64,000 bases of DNA, taken from IMG/VR virus record IMGVR_UViG_3300022752_000063, positions 1 through 64,000 of that record; one strand, written 5' to 3'. Origin of the DNA: a virus. A model generated the notes under the pieces. It did not search any database, was not told the DNA's origin, and saw nothing but the letters and a program-made list of their open reading frames with translations. Positions 33,509 through 41,505 of this stretch are shown here, in pieces (position 1 is the first letter of the stretch; every line of letters begins with the position of its first letter). Position numbers and translations under genes: made by a program.

Positions 33509-34104
33509 TGGCTCTTAACCTCAGCGGAACGACCGGAATTGTTACTGGGAATATTGGTAATAGCCAAGTAACATCCGCTAAATTGGCAAGCGGTGCGGCT
33601 CGTGCAAACTTTGGTGCTGGTGGCGTTTTACAGGTTGTGCAGGGTGTTGTATCTACTGTTTTTACGGGTACTACTGCGAACACTTGGTCTGATATTACAG
33701 GTTTTTCCGCAAGCATTACACCCGCTAGCGCATCAAATAAAATACTTGTTATCGCAAATATAAAAGCCCAGTCTACTCAAAACTCAACAAGCAGAATAAT
33801 GAGAGATTCTACCCCTATCGGGATAAGCACCGAAGCTTCTCCAGGAAGTAAAGTGATTTCGTCTGGTGGTGATTTTTTCGGTATTGGAGGATCAGGGGTA
33901 AGTATCGGAGGCACAGGACAAGGCCACACTCATGTTTATCTTGATAGCCCGTCCTCAACTTCAAACCTGACGTACAAAATACAGTATTATTTGTGGACGG
34001 CAACGTCAGCTGCATTTTATCTTAATGCTACATATAGTAATATAAATAATCCCTATACTATGCTTGGAATTTCAACTATAACTTTGGTGGAGATTGTAGG
34101 ATGA
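33508..34104 (+). CDS. Tail fibre protein, 198 aa
   Basis: Begins MALNLSGTTGIVTGNIGNSQ, a shaft-type start. The C-terminal part (FTGTTANTWSDITGFSASIT, then ASNKILVIANIKAQ) is a beta domain common as a fibre tip. The longer frame to 33493 is rejected for the TAATG-coupled start. Confidence 0.7.
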   Translation: MALNLSGTTGIVTGNIGNSQVTSAKLASGAARANFGAGGVLQVVQGVVSTVFTGTTANTWSDITGFSASITPASASNKILVIANIKAQSTQNSTSRIMRDSTPIGISTEASPGSKVISSGGDFFGIGGSGVSIGGTGQGHTHVYLDSPSSTSNLTYKIQYYLWTATSAAFYLNATYSNINNPYTMLGISTITLVEIVG

Positions 34105-35117
34105 GCTTGCTAAAAACCAACGCAGTTCAGATCGGTCAGTCGGCAACGGCTACCCAGAACTTTACTTTGTCGGTTCCTTCTTCTCCGGACGGAACAATTA
34201 AGTTGGCCAGAGGAAACAACGGGGCGACAACCCAAGATATCTTAACCGTAGATTCTTCCGGTTTTGTTTCCATCCCGCAACTTCCCAACCAATCGTTCAA
34301 AAATAAAGTCATTAACGGGGCGATGCGAATAGATCAAAGGAATAACGGAGGAGCCCAAACAATCACAGCGGGTAATTTTTATACTTATTGTGTAGACAGA
34401 TTTTTTGCTTATTGCGCTGGCGATAACGTTACCGGGCAAAGATTAACCTCCACTACAGGCACAAACCTTTGTTTTTATCGATTCGTTGGTGGTGCATCAA
34501 CAACAGCAATTGAATTTGGAACCCGTTTAGAAGCTTCTGAAATTCAGGATCTTTCAGGTTCCACTGCAACTATGTCTGTTAATCTTTCGAGCTCTTCACT
34601 TACCCAAGTGAATTGGGCGGCGTATTACCCGTTAACGACAATAGACACGTACGGCTCCCGTTCTGCGCCAACCAAAATTCAATTTGCGTCTGGAGTTTTT
34701 AACATAACCTCTACCAATGCTTTGTATACCGCGCAACTTTCTATCCCAATTGCCAACAGAGGGATTGAAATTATTTTTTCTGTTGGGGCTTTAAATAATA
34801 GTAATAATTGGATAATCACCAATTTACAACTTGAAGCCGGACCGGTGGCTTCTCCTTTTGAACGACGCCCCATCACAACCGAATTAAATTTATGCCGAAG
34901 ATACTATTTTGCTGCTTCTTCGCCGGGAATTACCAATTCCATCGCGTCCCAAGCAAATGTCGCTGCCTTTTCTTTCCCTTGGCCAGTCCAAATGCGAGCA
35001 TCTCCGACTCTTACGGGAAGCGGTTCGATAAGCGCCACCAAAGACGGAGGATACATGACGGTTTCAGTCGGAACTGGTTATGCCGGGACAATAAACACGG
35101 CTAGTGCGGAGTTATAA
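34101..35117 (+). CDS. Tail fibre / receptor-binding protein, 338 aa
   Basis: Begins MSLLKTNAVQIGQSATATQN. KNKVINGAMRIDQRNNGG followed by YCVDRFFAYC is a widespread fibre-tip motif, and LQLEAGPVASPFERRP is the usual C-terminal signature of the same carbohydrate-binding-like domain. Likely recognises the host surface. Coupled to the previous gene by ATGA. Confidence 0.75.
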   Translation: MSLLKTNAVQIGQSATATQNFTLSVPSSPDGTIKLARGNNGATTQDILTVDSSGFVSIPQLPNQSFKNKVINGAMRIDQRNNGGAQTITAGNFYTYCVDRFFAYCAGDNVTGQRLTSTTGTNLCFYRFVGGASTTAIEFGTRLEASEIQDLSGSTATMSVNLSSSSLTQVNWAAYYPLTTIDTYGSRSAPTKIQFASGVFNITSTNALYTAQLSIPIANRGIEIIFSVGALNNSNNWIITNLQLEAGPVASPFERRPITTELNLCRRYYFAASSPGITNSIASQANVAAFSFPWPVQMRASPTLTGSGSISATKDGGYMTVSVGTGYAGTINTASAEL

Positions 35118-35118
35118 T

Positions 35119-35292
35119 ATGTACAGAGAAGTAACTAATCCGGTAACTAAAGAAATTATGAATTGTATTCTCCGAACGGAGGATAGTGCAGTCATACCGT
35201 TTGATCCCGATAACATGGATTACCAACAGTATTTGCAATGGGTTTCCCAAGGGAACAAGCCGTTGCCACCAGTTGCGGAAGGGACTGTATGA
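35119..35292 (+). CDS. Tail-fibre-associated small protein, 57 aa
   Basis: Begins MYREVTNPVTKEIMNC. The C-terminal pattern PFDPDNMDYQQYLQWVSQG is common in small phage proteins beside fibre genes, often regarded as assembly factors. The ATG at 35119 follows the previous stop by one base; its stop overlaps the next start. Confidence 0.65.
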   Translation: MYREVTNPVTKEIMNCILRTEDSAVIPFDPDNMDYQQYLQWVSQGNKPLPPVAEGTV

Positions 35293-35822
35293 GCATAGGA
35301 CTTAGGGCAGACGAAGGCGGGACGAGCGGTGCCGTTACTATTAACGGTGCCGACAAGCTTGTCATTACCCAAGCTGGAAACATCACGGCCACGACCTTCA
35401 CGGGTGCGTTGGTTGGAAATTCTGATTCTGCCACCAAACTGTCTACTGCCGTGGGTGCGGCGCCTGTTTACGGCGTAAGAGCTTGGGTAACTTTTGACCT
35501 AACTCGTGATTCTGGTGGCAATTCGACTTTGGCAAATACAAATCGTTTTATTTACGGAAGCGGAAATGTCGCAAATGTTCTTCGTGTGGGTACTGCAAAT
35601 TTCATTATTTACTTTACAAGTGCAATGCCAAACGCAAATTATTCTATTTCGGCTTTTGCTTCTAACCCAATTTCTGGCTTTCCCTATACTGCAATTCCTA
35701 CTCTAGGTTATATCTATGGTTATAGCCAAACCGTAAATAATACTGGTCAAATTTCTTGTGTTCAATCTAATACTGCAGCATACTCTGAATCACCCTTTGT
35801 TTCAGTAATGATTGTAGGATAA
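35289..35822 (+). CDS. Tail fibre protein, 177 aa
   Basis: Begins MSIGLRADEGGTSGAVTING, with the shaft motif GNSDSATKLSTA that is usual in fibres. The C-terminal beta domain (about 60-177) ends in SVMIVG, like the 198-aa fibre ending in LVEIVG. Coupled upstream by ATGA. Confidence 0.7.
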   Translation: MSIGLRADEGGTSGAVTINGADKLVITQAGNITATTFTGALVGNSDSATKLSTAVGAAPVYGVRAWVTFDLTRDSGGNSTLANTNRFIYGSGNVANVLRVGTANFIIYFTSAMPNANYSISAFASNPISGFPYTAIPTLGYIYGYSQTVNNTGQISCVQSNTAAYSESPFVSVMIVG

Positions 35823-35826
35823 TTAT

Positions 35827-36627
35827 ATGGCCCTAATTCCAGGAATCCTCCCCTCCAATACCTGCTATGGAACACCGCAGGATCTTCTCGAACTGTTTGC
35901 ACAGTACTTGGATGTTCCAGCGTATGCTCTTAGTAGCAAGGTTGTTTTCTCCACCACCAGTTCCGGTTTGACTGCGGACGTAATTTGGTTTGACACTACC
36001 AGCGTAACTAACCCGATTTTAAAAATTACGGTTAGCGGTGGGTTTGTCGACTACCTTAAAAATTATATTACCCAAGCGACAGCAGTTACTGTTGCAAACG
36101 CTGACTATGTTCTCATATCAGACACAAGCGATTCTGGAAATACGAAAAAAGGATTAGTTTCCGATATTGCCGCACTAGCCGTTCCGGCTTCTGGGTCAAT
36201 TACCTATCCGATGTTATCGACCAGCGGTACGGAAGCAAACAACGTGGCCAAAAGAACTGCTAAGGCTTGGGTTTTCGTAGACGGTTCTAGCGGGAATTTT
36301 GTTATCCCTGCGGGAAGCAGTTTTAATGTAACTTCCGTGACAGACAATGGAACAGGTGATATGACTATTAATTTTACTGTTGCCATGGGTAACGCAACTT
36401 CTTCTGTTGTTGTTTCTGGTAACCTTGGTGGTCTTCTGGAGAATGGTGCTCCCGCTGTGTTTATCTCCATGTTGTACCCATCTTCAACAAATACTAACGC
36501 GGTTAATACTACTTATTGCCGAGCTGCGTTTGGTAGGCCTTACGATTGGACAGAATCTGGCCCGACATATTCAAAATTTACTTATTACGACCCGAGCATT
36601 GCTACTTTTGTAGTTTTTGGGACTTAA
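35827..36627 (+). CDS. Tail fibre protein, 266 aa
   Basis: Residues 98-118 (ISDTSDSGNTKKGLVSDIAA) contain the attachment-type repeat seen in many fibres. The N-terminus has a short helical part (PQDLLELFAQYLDV), and the C-terminal 120 residues form a beta tip. Fourth fibre-like gene in the cluster. Confidence 0.65.
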   Translation: MALIPGILPSNTCYGTPQDLLELFAQYLDVPAYALSSKVVFSTTSSGLTADVIWFDTTSVTNPILKITVSGGFVDYLKNYITQATAVTVANADYVLISDTSDSGNTKKGLVSDIAALAVPASGSITYPMLSTSGTEANNVAKRTAKAWVFVDGSSGNFVIPAGSSFNVTSVTDNGTGDMTINFTVAMGNATSSVVVSGNLGGLLENGAPAVFISMLYPSSTNTNAVNTTYCRAAFGRPYDWTESGPTYSKFTYYDPSIATFVVFGT

Positions 36628-36634
36628 TTTGTTT

Positions 36635-36826
36635 ATGAATAAAAGAATAATCTATCCGAATGGAAATGGGGGAGTGTGTATAGTTATTCCCAGTCCGGAA
36701 TGGACGGGGACCATAGAAGAACTGGCGGCCAAAGATGTCCCGATTGGAGTAGAATATAAAATTGTAGACCTATCTGAAATACCAACAGACCGCACTTTTA
36801 GAAGTGCTTGGGAGTATAAACCATGA
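36635..36826 (+). CDS. Conserved small phage protein, 63 aa
   Basis: Begins MNKRIIYPNGNGGVCIVIPS. The end AAKDVPIGVEYKIVD, then PTDRTFRSAWEY, is a pattern I recognise in small phage and prophage proteins next to fibre genes. It pairs with the next gene by an ATGA overlap. A tail-fibre assembly role is likely but unproven. Confidence 0.65.
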   Translation: MNKRIIYPNGNGGVCIVIPSPEWTGTIEELAAKDVPIGVEYKIVDLSEIPTDRTFRSAWEYKP

Positions 36827-37065
36827 GTATTGTCGTTAATATTGATAAAGCCAAGGAGATATGGAAAAATAAATGGAGAGTTGCGAGAGCTCCAAAACTT
36901 GGAGCCTTGGATATAGAATACATGAAGGCAGTTGAAGTGAATGACGAGCAGAAGAAATTGGAGATTGCGTCTAAAAAACAAGAGCTTCGCGACGTGACCG
37001 TTACGCCAATTCCTGGAAATACCCCCGAGGAAATCAAAGCCATCTGGCCCGAGATCCTCAACTAA
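36823..37065 (+). CDS. Conserved small phage protein, 80 aa
   Basis: Begins MSIVVNIDKAKEIWKNKWRV. ARAPKLGALDIEYMKAVE is the recognisable part of a family that follows the DRTFR protein in many phages. Helical, with a Pro-rich C-terminal segment. Function unknown; probably tail-fibre assembly. Confidence 0.65.
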   Translation: MSIVVNIDKAKEIWKNKWRVARAPKLGALDIEYMKAVEVNDEQKKLEIASKKQELRDVTVTPIPGNTPEEIKAIWPEILN

Positions 37066-37068
37066 GCC

Positions 37069-38388
37069 ATGGCCATTACCCTAGCAGAAGCCAAGGCTAC
37101 GCTTTCTGTATACGTCGACAACGGCGTCTACCAAGATGACACTCGCGTCATCGCCCGCATTAACGAGGCGCAGAGACGCCTCTATGCGGTTCGTTCTTGG
37201 CTTGGGGTGCTGGCTAAATATTCCCTTCCAGTAAACGCCGGGATATTTACCCTCCCCGATTCAACAGGAGATATCTCGACTTTTGCCGGGTTTGGGCTCA
37301 GCACAATCCTGCGAGTCACCTCGACCAACATGCCTAATGGTTTCCTTACAAACGGAGAGCAAGCTTTCTTATCCAACAGCGAGAGTTTAGTGAAGGTCAA
37401 TAAACCGGCAAGCTCCGCCGATTATCGGTCGTACCAAGTTTCTGGGATCAATCCGCTTCCCTCTTCGGTTGAGGTTACTGGCAAGTTAAACTTTGTTCCA
37501 GCCGCCGGTAGCACCGATCTGTTGATTATTCAAGACTTGGATGCCCTTCGCCTTATGCTCCTTGCCCTTTGGAGGGAACAGAATGGACAACTTGATTTGG
37601 CTCAAGTATTTGAACAAAAAGCGGTCGAGCGTTTGGCTTTGGTCACAGATAAAACTTTGGAGGGCGCACGAAGATTAAACTATCAATCCCTTGTGTCGTC
37701 CACCGTCGAAGGTACAATTGGTTGGGTTAGGGCCCGTATGGCCTTGGACCTAAAGGATGGGTTAATCACTGATGATTCTGTTTTGTTCCATCTTATCGAC
37801 AAAGCCGAAGAATATCTTTTGACTAGGGGGTCTTGGTACGGGTCTATTCGGCAGTTTGATGTCGAGGTTCCAGCCAGCGGAGAGATGTATCTTCCGCATG
37901 ATATTGAGTCTATTTTGTTTTGTTCTTTCAACTCTGAGCGGGTGGATTTGTTTGCTCGCGAATACGACTTCCATGAAAACGGTCCTGGGTACCGGACTGT
38001 TGAAAATACTGGGGGGTTGTTGGTTGTGGATCGTGGGGAAGAGGCGGTTTTTGACGCCAATTATGGGGGTCTGGTGGCTAAACGAAAAATATTCGTCAAT
38101 CGCCCGACTAACCCGGAAGACCCTTGTATTCTGACTATTTTGGGGTCCGTTCGCTGGTCGGCCAAAACCCAAGATTCTGACCCTATGATTGTTGGTAATT
38201 ACCCAGCTTTGTTGGAAATGGTTACCGCTTTCATGCAAACCGAGAAACCCGATTTCTACACTTTCCACGAGCAAAAGGCCATTCAACTTTTGCGGGATGA
38301 GCTTCAGCAGAAGCGTGGCGGAAACAGATTGAGCATGCAAGTTCAGGGTACGGCGTGGGCTATGGGGGAAATTGGAAATATCCGGTAA
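37069..38388 (+). CDS. Head-tail adaptor-like protein with internal duplication, 439 aa
   Basis: The first half (DDTRVIARINEAQRRLYAVR, then SLPVNAGIFTLP) is echoed in the second half (DDSVLFHLIDKAEEYLLTRG, then DVEVPASGEMYLP). The first copy looks like the helical adaptor of podovirus tails (T7 gp11 type). A tandem duplication of such an adaptor in one chain would change its ring stoichiometry. Confidence 0.65.
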   Translation: MAITLAEAKATLSVYVDNGVYQDDTRVIARINEAQRRLYAVRSWLGVLAKYSLPVNAGIFTLPDSTGDISTFAGFGLSTILRVTSTNMPNGFLTNGEQAFLSNSESLVKVNKPASSADYRSYQVSGINPLPSSVEVTGKLNFVPAAGSTDLLIIQDLDALRLMLLALWREQNGQLDLAQVFEQKAVERLALVTDKTLEGARRLNYQSLVSSTVEGTIGWVRARMALDLKDGLITDDSVLFHLIDKAEEYLLTRGSWYGSIRQFDVEVPASGEMYLPHDIESILFCSFNSERVDLFAREYDFHENGPGYRTVENTGGLLVVDRGEEAVFDANYGGLVAKRKIFVNRPTNPEDPCILTILGSVRWSAKTQDSDPMIVGNYPALLEMVTAFMQTEKPDFYTFHEQKAIQLLRDELQQKRGGNRLSMQVQGTAWAMGEIGNIR

Positions 38389-38810
38389 CGCAACCAATTA
38401 TTGACGAATGGCTTAAAATGAAAGATATCAATGGTCAAGTGACAACCTACGTCGAAAAGAAAATCCCCTTCTATCGGCATTGGAACCGCAAGGATTTGAA
38501 GGACATGATTAAGTTCTTTGCCGACTTGGGCCAGTTGATTATTCACCAAAACAATAAGGGGAAGATTGACGGGGTATTGGCGTTGCAATTTGTGGACAAA
38601 CCGGAAGACATTTACAGTTGGGAGAATGACTTTAATGGAAAAGGCGTGGCGGTTGTTGTCTTGGCATCCGAAGACAAGTCAGTACGTACTGAACTGGTCC
38701 GTAATGGAATGGCTCTTTCGGGTATGCGTAATTGGGTTTGTTTCCAAGGCGCTAAGTATAATCAACGTATGCGAGTTCTTCCTTGGGCTTTAGCGGAGAG
38801 GATGGCCTAA
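38355..38810 (+). CDS. Possible GNAT-fold virion-region protein, 151 aa
   Basis: The GTG at 38355 lies 34 bases inside the adaptor gene; an ATG at 38418 is an alternative. IDGVLALQFVDKPEDIYSWE followed by KGVAVVVLASED, then helices, has the strand-turn-helix order of acetyltransferases, as is seen for some T7-group core-region proteins. No catalytic signature is clear. Confidence 0.5.
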   Translation: MGYGGNWKYPVTQPIIDEWLKMKDINGQVTTYVEKKIPFYRHWNRKDLKDMIKFFADLGQLIIHQNNKGKIDGVLALQFVDKPEDIYSWENDFNGKGVAVVVLASEDKSVRTELVRNGMALSGMRNWVCFQGAKYNQRMRVLPWALAERMA

Positions 38811-38811
38811 T

Positions 38812-39765
38812 ATGGGAAGTAAGAAACCACCTAAACCGCCACAGTTAGTAGCACCCAGACAAGTGCCACTTTCCGAAACATTTGGCACGTTCTTAGGGCA
38901 AAAGGAACAATTGCCCGATTTATTTGGTTTTGCAAGAACATTAAATTTGGGTTTTAGGACAGAGTTAGAAACAGGACTTCCGGGAACTCTTGGCGCAGCA
39001 CAGCAAACGACAAATTTGGTGAATCAATTGCTGTCTGGAACCCCTTCAGCGGACGTCCAAGCACAAGCCCAGCGACAATTAGCTGAACGAAATATGGCGG
39101 CAGGTTTGCCAGCTACCAGCCAAGCGGCAATTTTTGGTGAAGCGGCGTCGTATGGAAAAACATCGATGGACCTGCAAACTCAAGGCATGTCTGCCATCCC
39201 CGGGCTCTTGCAGATGTCCGAGTACTTAAGCCCGCAACAGGCGCAAAATTATTTATTTTCCACGGGGCAGTTGCGGGGAGAACAGCTAAAAGCTGCTCAG
39301 GATGAGGCAAACATTGCGAATCAAAACGCAATGAACAAATATAACTACGACGTGCAACAATCCCAGAGCCGTGGCGGTCTTGGCGGTACCATTGGCGGAA
39401 TCCTCGGGGCAGTTGGCGGGTCATTCATTATGCCAGGAGTCGGAACCGCAATCGGAGGAATGCTTGGGTCTGGTATCGGAAGCGCTATTGGGGGTGGCGG
39501 ATTTGCCCCAGGAGCTGGACAAGCTGGCGGACTTATCGCTCCGCTCGGACAGATGGCTTCTTCTTTTGTCGGCGGTGGGTTGATGGGTGGTGGCGGTGGT
39601 GCTTTGGGTATGCCGGGTATGAACTTAACTGGTTCTTCCACTCCTTCTTTCAATAGTCCGTTTTTTGGGAATGCCTCGAATCCGTTAAACAATTTCCTGA
39701 GTCCTTCAAACATGGGATCTTACGGAGGTCAATATCCGCTCTCTGTTGGCGGTATTAAGTTCTAA
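38812..39765 (+). CDS. Internal virion protein, Gly-rich, 317 aa
   Basis: N-terminus Pro/Lys (GSKKPPKPPQLVAPRQVP), helical middle (about 60-185), then a Gly-rich hydrophobic stretch (about 190-255: GGTIGGILGAVGGSF, GTAIGGMLGSGIGSAIGG) that looks membrane-inserting. This layout and place fit a podovirus internal core or ejection protein of the gp14 kind. Confidence 0.7.
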   Translation: MGSKKPPKPPQLVAPRQVPLSETFGTFLGQKEQLPDLFGFARTLNLGFRTELETGLPGTLGAAQQTTNLVNQLLSGTPSADVQAQAQRQLAERNMAAGLPATSQAAIFGEAASYGKTSMDLQTQGMSAIPGLLQMSEYLSPQQAQNYLFSTGQLRGEQLKAAQDEANIANQNAMNKYNYDVQQSQSRGGLGGTIGGILGAVGGSFIMPGVGTAIGGMLGSGIGSAIGGGGFAPGAGQAGGLIAPLGQMASSFVGGGLMGGGGGALGMPGMNLTGSSTPSFNSPFFGNASNPLNNFLSPSNMGSYGGQYPLSVGGIKF

Positions 39766-39766
39766 T

Positions 39767-41467
39767 ATGGCACAGGCTTATCAACTTCCGGGAGAATTCA
39801 GGGGTATCGACATGAGCGCGGCGGCGGCGGTAGCTGGCAACCAGACCGCCCGTGATCAGGAATCGATGAATAATTTCATCCGTCAATGGGATGCCACGAC
39901 CAACATATTAAACGCCAACCGAATGCAGTCCCTGCGTGAACGCCAGTTCGCACAGGAGATGATCAATGCCGACCGTAATTTCCAACTCGCCAAAGACCAG
40001 CAGGAATACAACTTCCAAGCCGGACAGCGTGACTTTGATTTAAAGAAAGAGTATCAGCAAGCTCAACTACGTAACTTTGATCTAAATGCCCAACAAGCTC
40101 AATGGGCTTTGCAAATTCAGAAAGAAACCTACAACAACTCCCAAGAGGCTTTGCAGTTGGCCCCTTCATGGAAGGAAGAACTGGACCGCAGACTTGGACC
40201 CCAAGGTGCTTATGGGCCTAACGCTGAAAACGTCATGGCTGATTTTGTTTTGGAGAAGGGAATCAATCCCGGGTACAAGGCAGTTCTGGACCAGATGTTA
40301 ATCCAGTATCGCCAAAGGGCTCAGAACTACCAAGAGAATGTTTTTAATAAAACAATCGCCCAAGCTAAAACTTTACTTGGTACCGGTGAACTTGGGAATT
40401 TAAAGTTTACAGATCCGAATCTTCCAGAAGACGTCGGTCCTGTTTCTGGGAACTTTATTTTAGGCCAGCTAAAACAGGCCATGGCCCAAGGAAACATAGA
40501 CGATATGCTGATGTATCAAGGAATGTTGCGGTCTGGATTTGCGGACCTCGAGAAAGATAAGGCTCGTCGCCTACAGGAAGAGGCTACTATCAGGGCATCC
40601 AAGCTTGGCATACCGGTTGAGCAGGTTGATGTGAAGGGTGGTGAGATGAGCGTTCGATTCGAGACGCCTAAACTTGGGAGGGGTACCGGAACCGGTGCTG
40701 GTGGAACGGGTGGTACGGCACAAGAACGTGCGTACACCGAAACCAATATCACCGCAGTTAAGAACGCTGAAATTAACATGGATGCCGCCAAGCAAGCGTT
40801 TACCGCAGCTGATGAGGCGTTGAAAGATATTGATAAAAATACCGCTGAATATCAACTCAAGGCTCAAGACAGGGATGAAGCCTACAATAAGTACCAGAAT
40901 TGGAAAGCAATTTACGAGGATTCCGCAAGGAGGATGAGCCAACAACCCGATATCACCACGGGAAATAAACCTCAACCTAGTGCCACAACTCCTGCTCCTG
41001 CTAAAGAACAGACTGTTCCTTCGGGTGCCCCCAGCATCAAGGACATTCTCTCTGGTTCTGAGCAGGAGAAGGCAAAAGCTTCCCAGATTTCCCCTGTGAC
41101 AACTCCCGATATAGCCAAAGAACTACTGAGCCCAACAGCACAAAGGCTGGAACGTGGGCTACAGGCAGCCGAAACGGTTGGTGGCATGGGTCTCGCAGTT
41201 GGAAAGGGATTAGCCAAAACTTTGGCCCCTCTACCAGCTCCTGTCCGGGCTGCTCAATTCGTATCTGAGGTGGCTCCTATGGTTGAAAGTGTGTCCAAGG
41301 ATGTGAAACAACTAGCCGAAGTCCGTAGGCTTCGAGCCAAGGCTCAACTTGCGGCAAATGCTCGGGCAGCCAAGGGGGAAAACCCGACAAAAGCGTATCA
41401 AGAAGAGCTTGAAAAGGTTGTTGCAGACTACCGAGCCAAGAACCAACCCACTATTTCCGTAAGATAA
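39767..41467 (+). CDS. Internal virion protein, coiled-coil, 566 aa
   Basis: Begins MAQAYQLPGEFRGIDMSAAA. Long Gln-rich helices (about 30-130, for example FQLAKDQQEYNFQAGQRD), a middle domain, Ser/Pro/Thr linker (about 400-440) and a helical end. It probably belongs to the ejected core with the neighbouring Gly-rich protein and the giant protein. Confidence 0.7.
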   Translation: MAQAYQLPGEFRGIDMSAAAAVAGNQTARDQESMNNFIRQWDATTNILNANRMQSLRERQFAQEMINADRNFQLAKDQQEYNFQAGQRDFDLKKEYQQAQLRNFDLNAQQAQWALQIQKETYNNSQEALQLAPSWKEELDRRLGPQGAYGPNAENVMADFVLEKGINPGYKAVLDQMLIQYRQRAQNYQENVFNKTIAQAKTLLGTGELGNLKFTDPNLPEDVGPVSGNFILGQLKQAMAQGNIDDMLMYQGMLRSGFADLEKDKARRLQEEATIRASKLGIPVEQVDVKGGEMSVRFETPKLGRGTGTGAGGTGGTAQERAYTETNITAVKNAEINMDAAKQAFTAADEALKDIDKNTAEYQLKAQDRDEAYNKYQNWKAIYEDSARRMSQQPDITTGNKPQPSATTPAPAKEQTVPSGAPSIKDILSGSEQEKAKASQISPVTTPDIAKELLSPTAQRLERGLQAAETVGGMGLAVGKGLAKTLAPLPAPVRAAQFVSEVAPMVESVSKDVKQLAEVRRLRAKAQLAANARAAKGENPTKAYQEELEKVVADYRAKNQPTISVR

Positions 41468-41489
41468 GATTGCCCTAATGGGCAATTTT
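41468..41489 (+). terminator. Hairpin with U-run ahead of the giant gene
   Basis: ATTGCCC (41468-41474) pairs with GGGCAAT (41479-41485) around TAAT and is followed by TTTTT. It begins at the stop codon of the previous gene and ends 17 bases before the next ATG. It would reduce transcription into the 8.9-kb gene, as suits a protein needed in few copies. Confidence 0.75.
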
Positions 41490-41505
41490 TGGTATCTAGA
41501 TTCTT

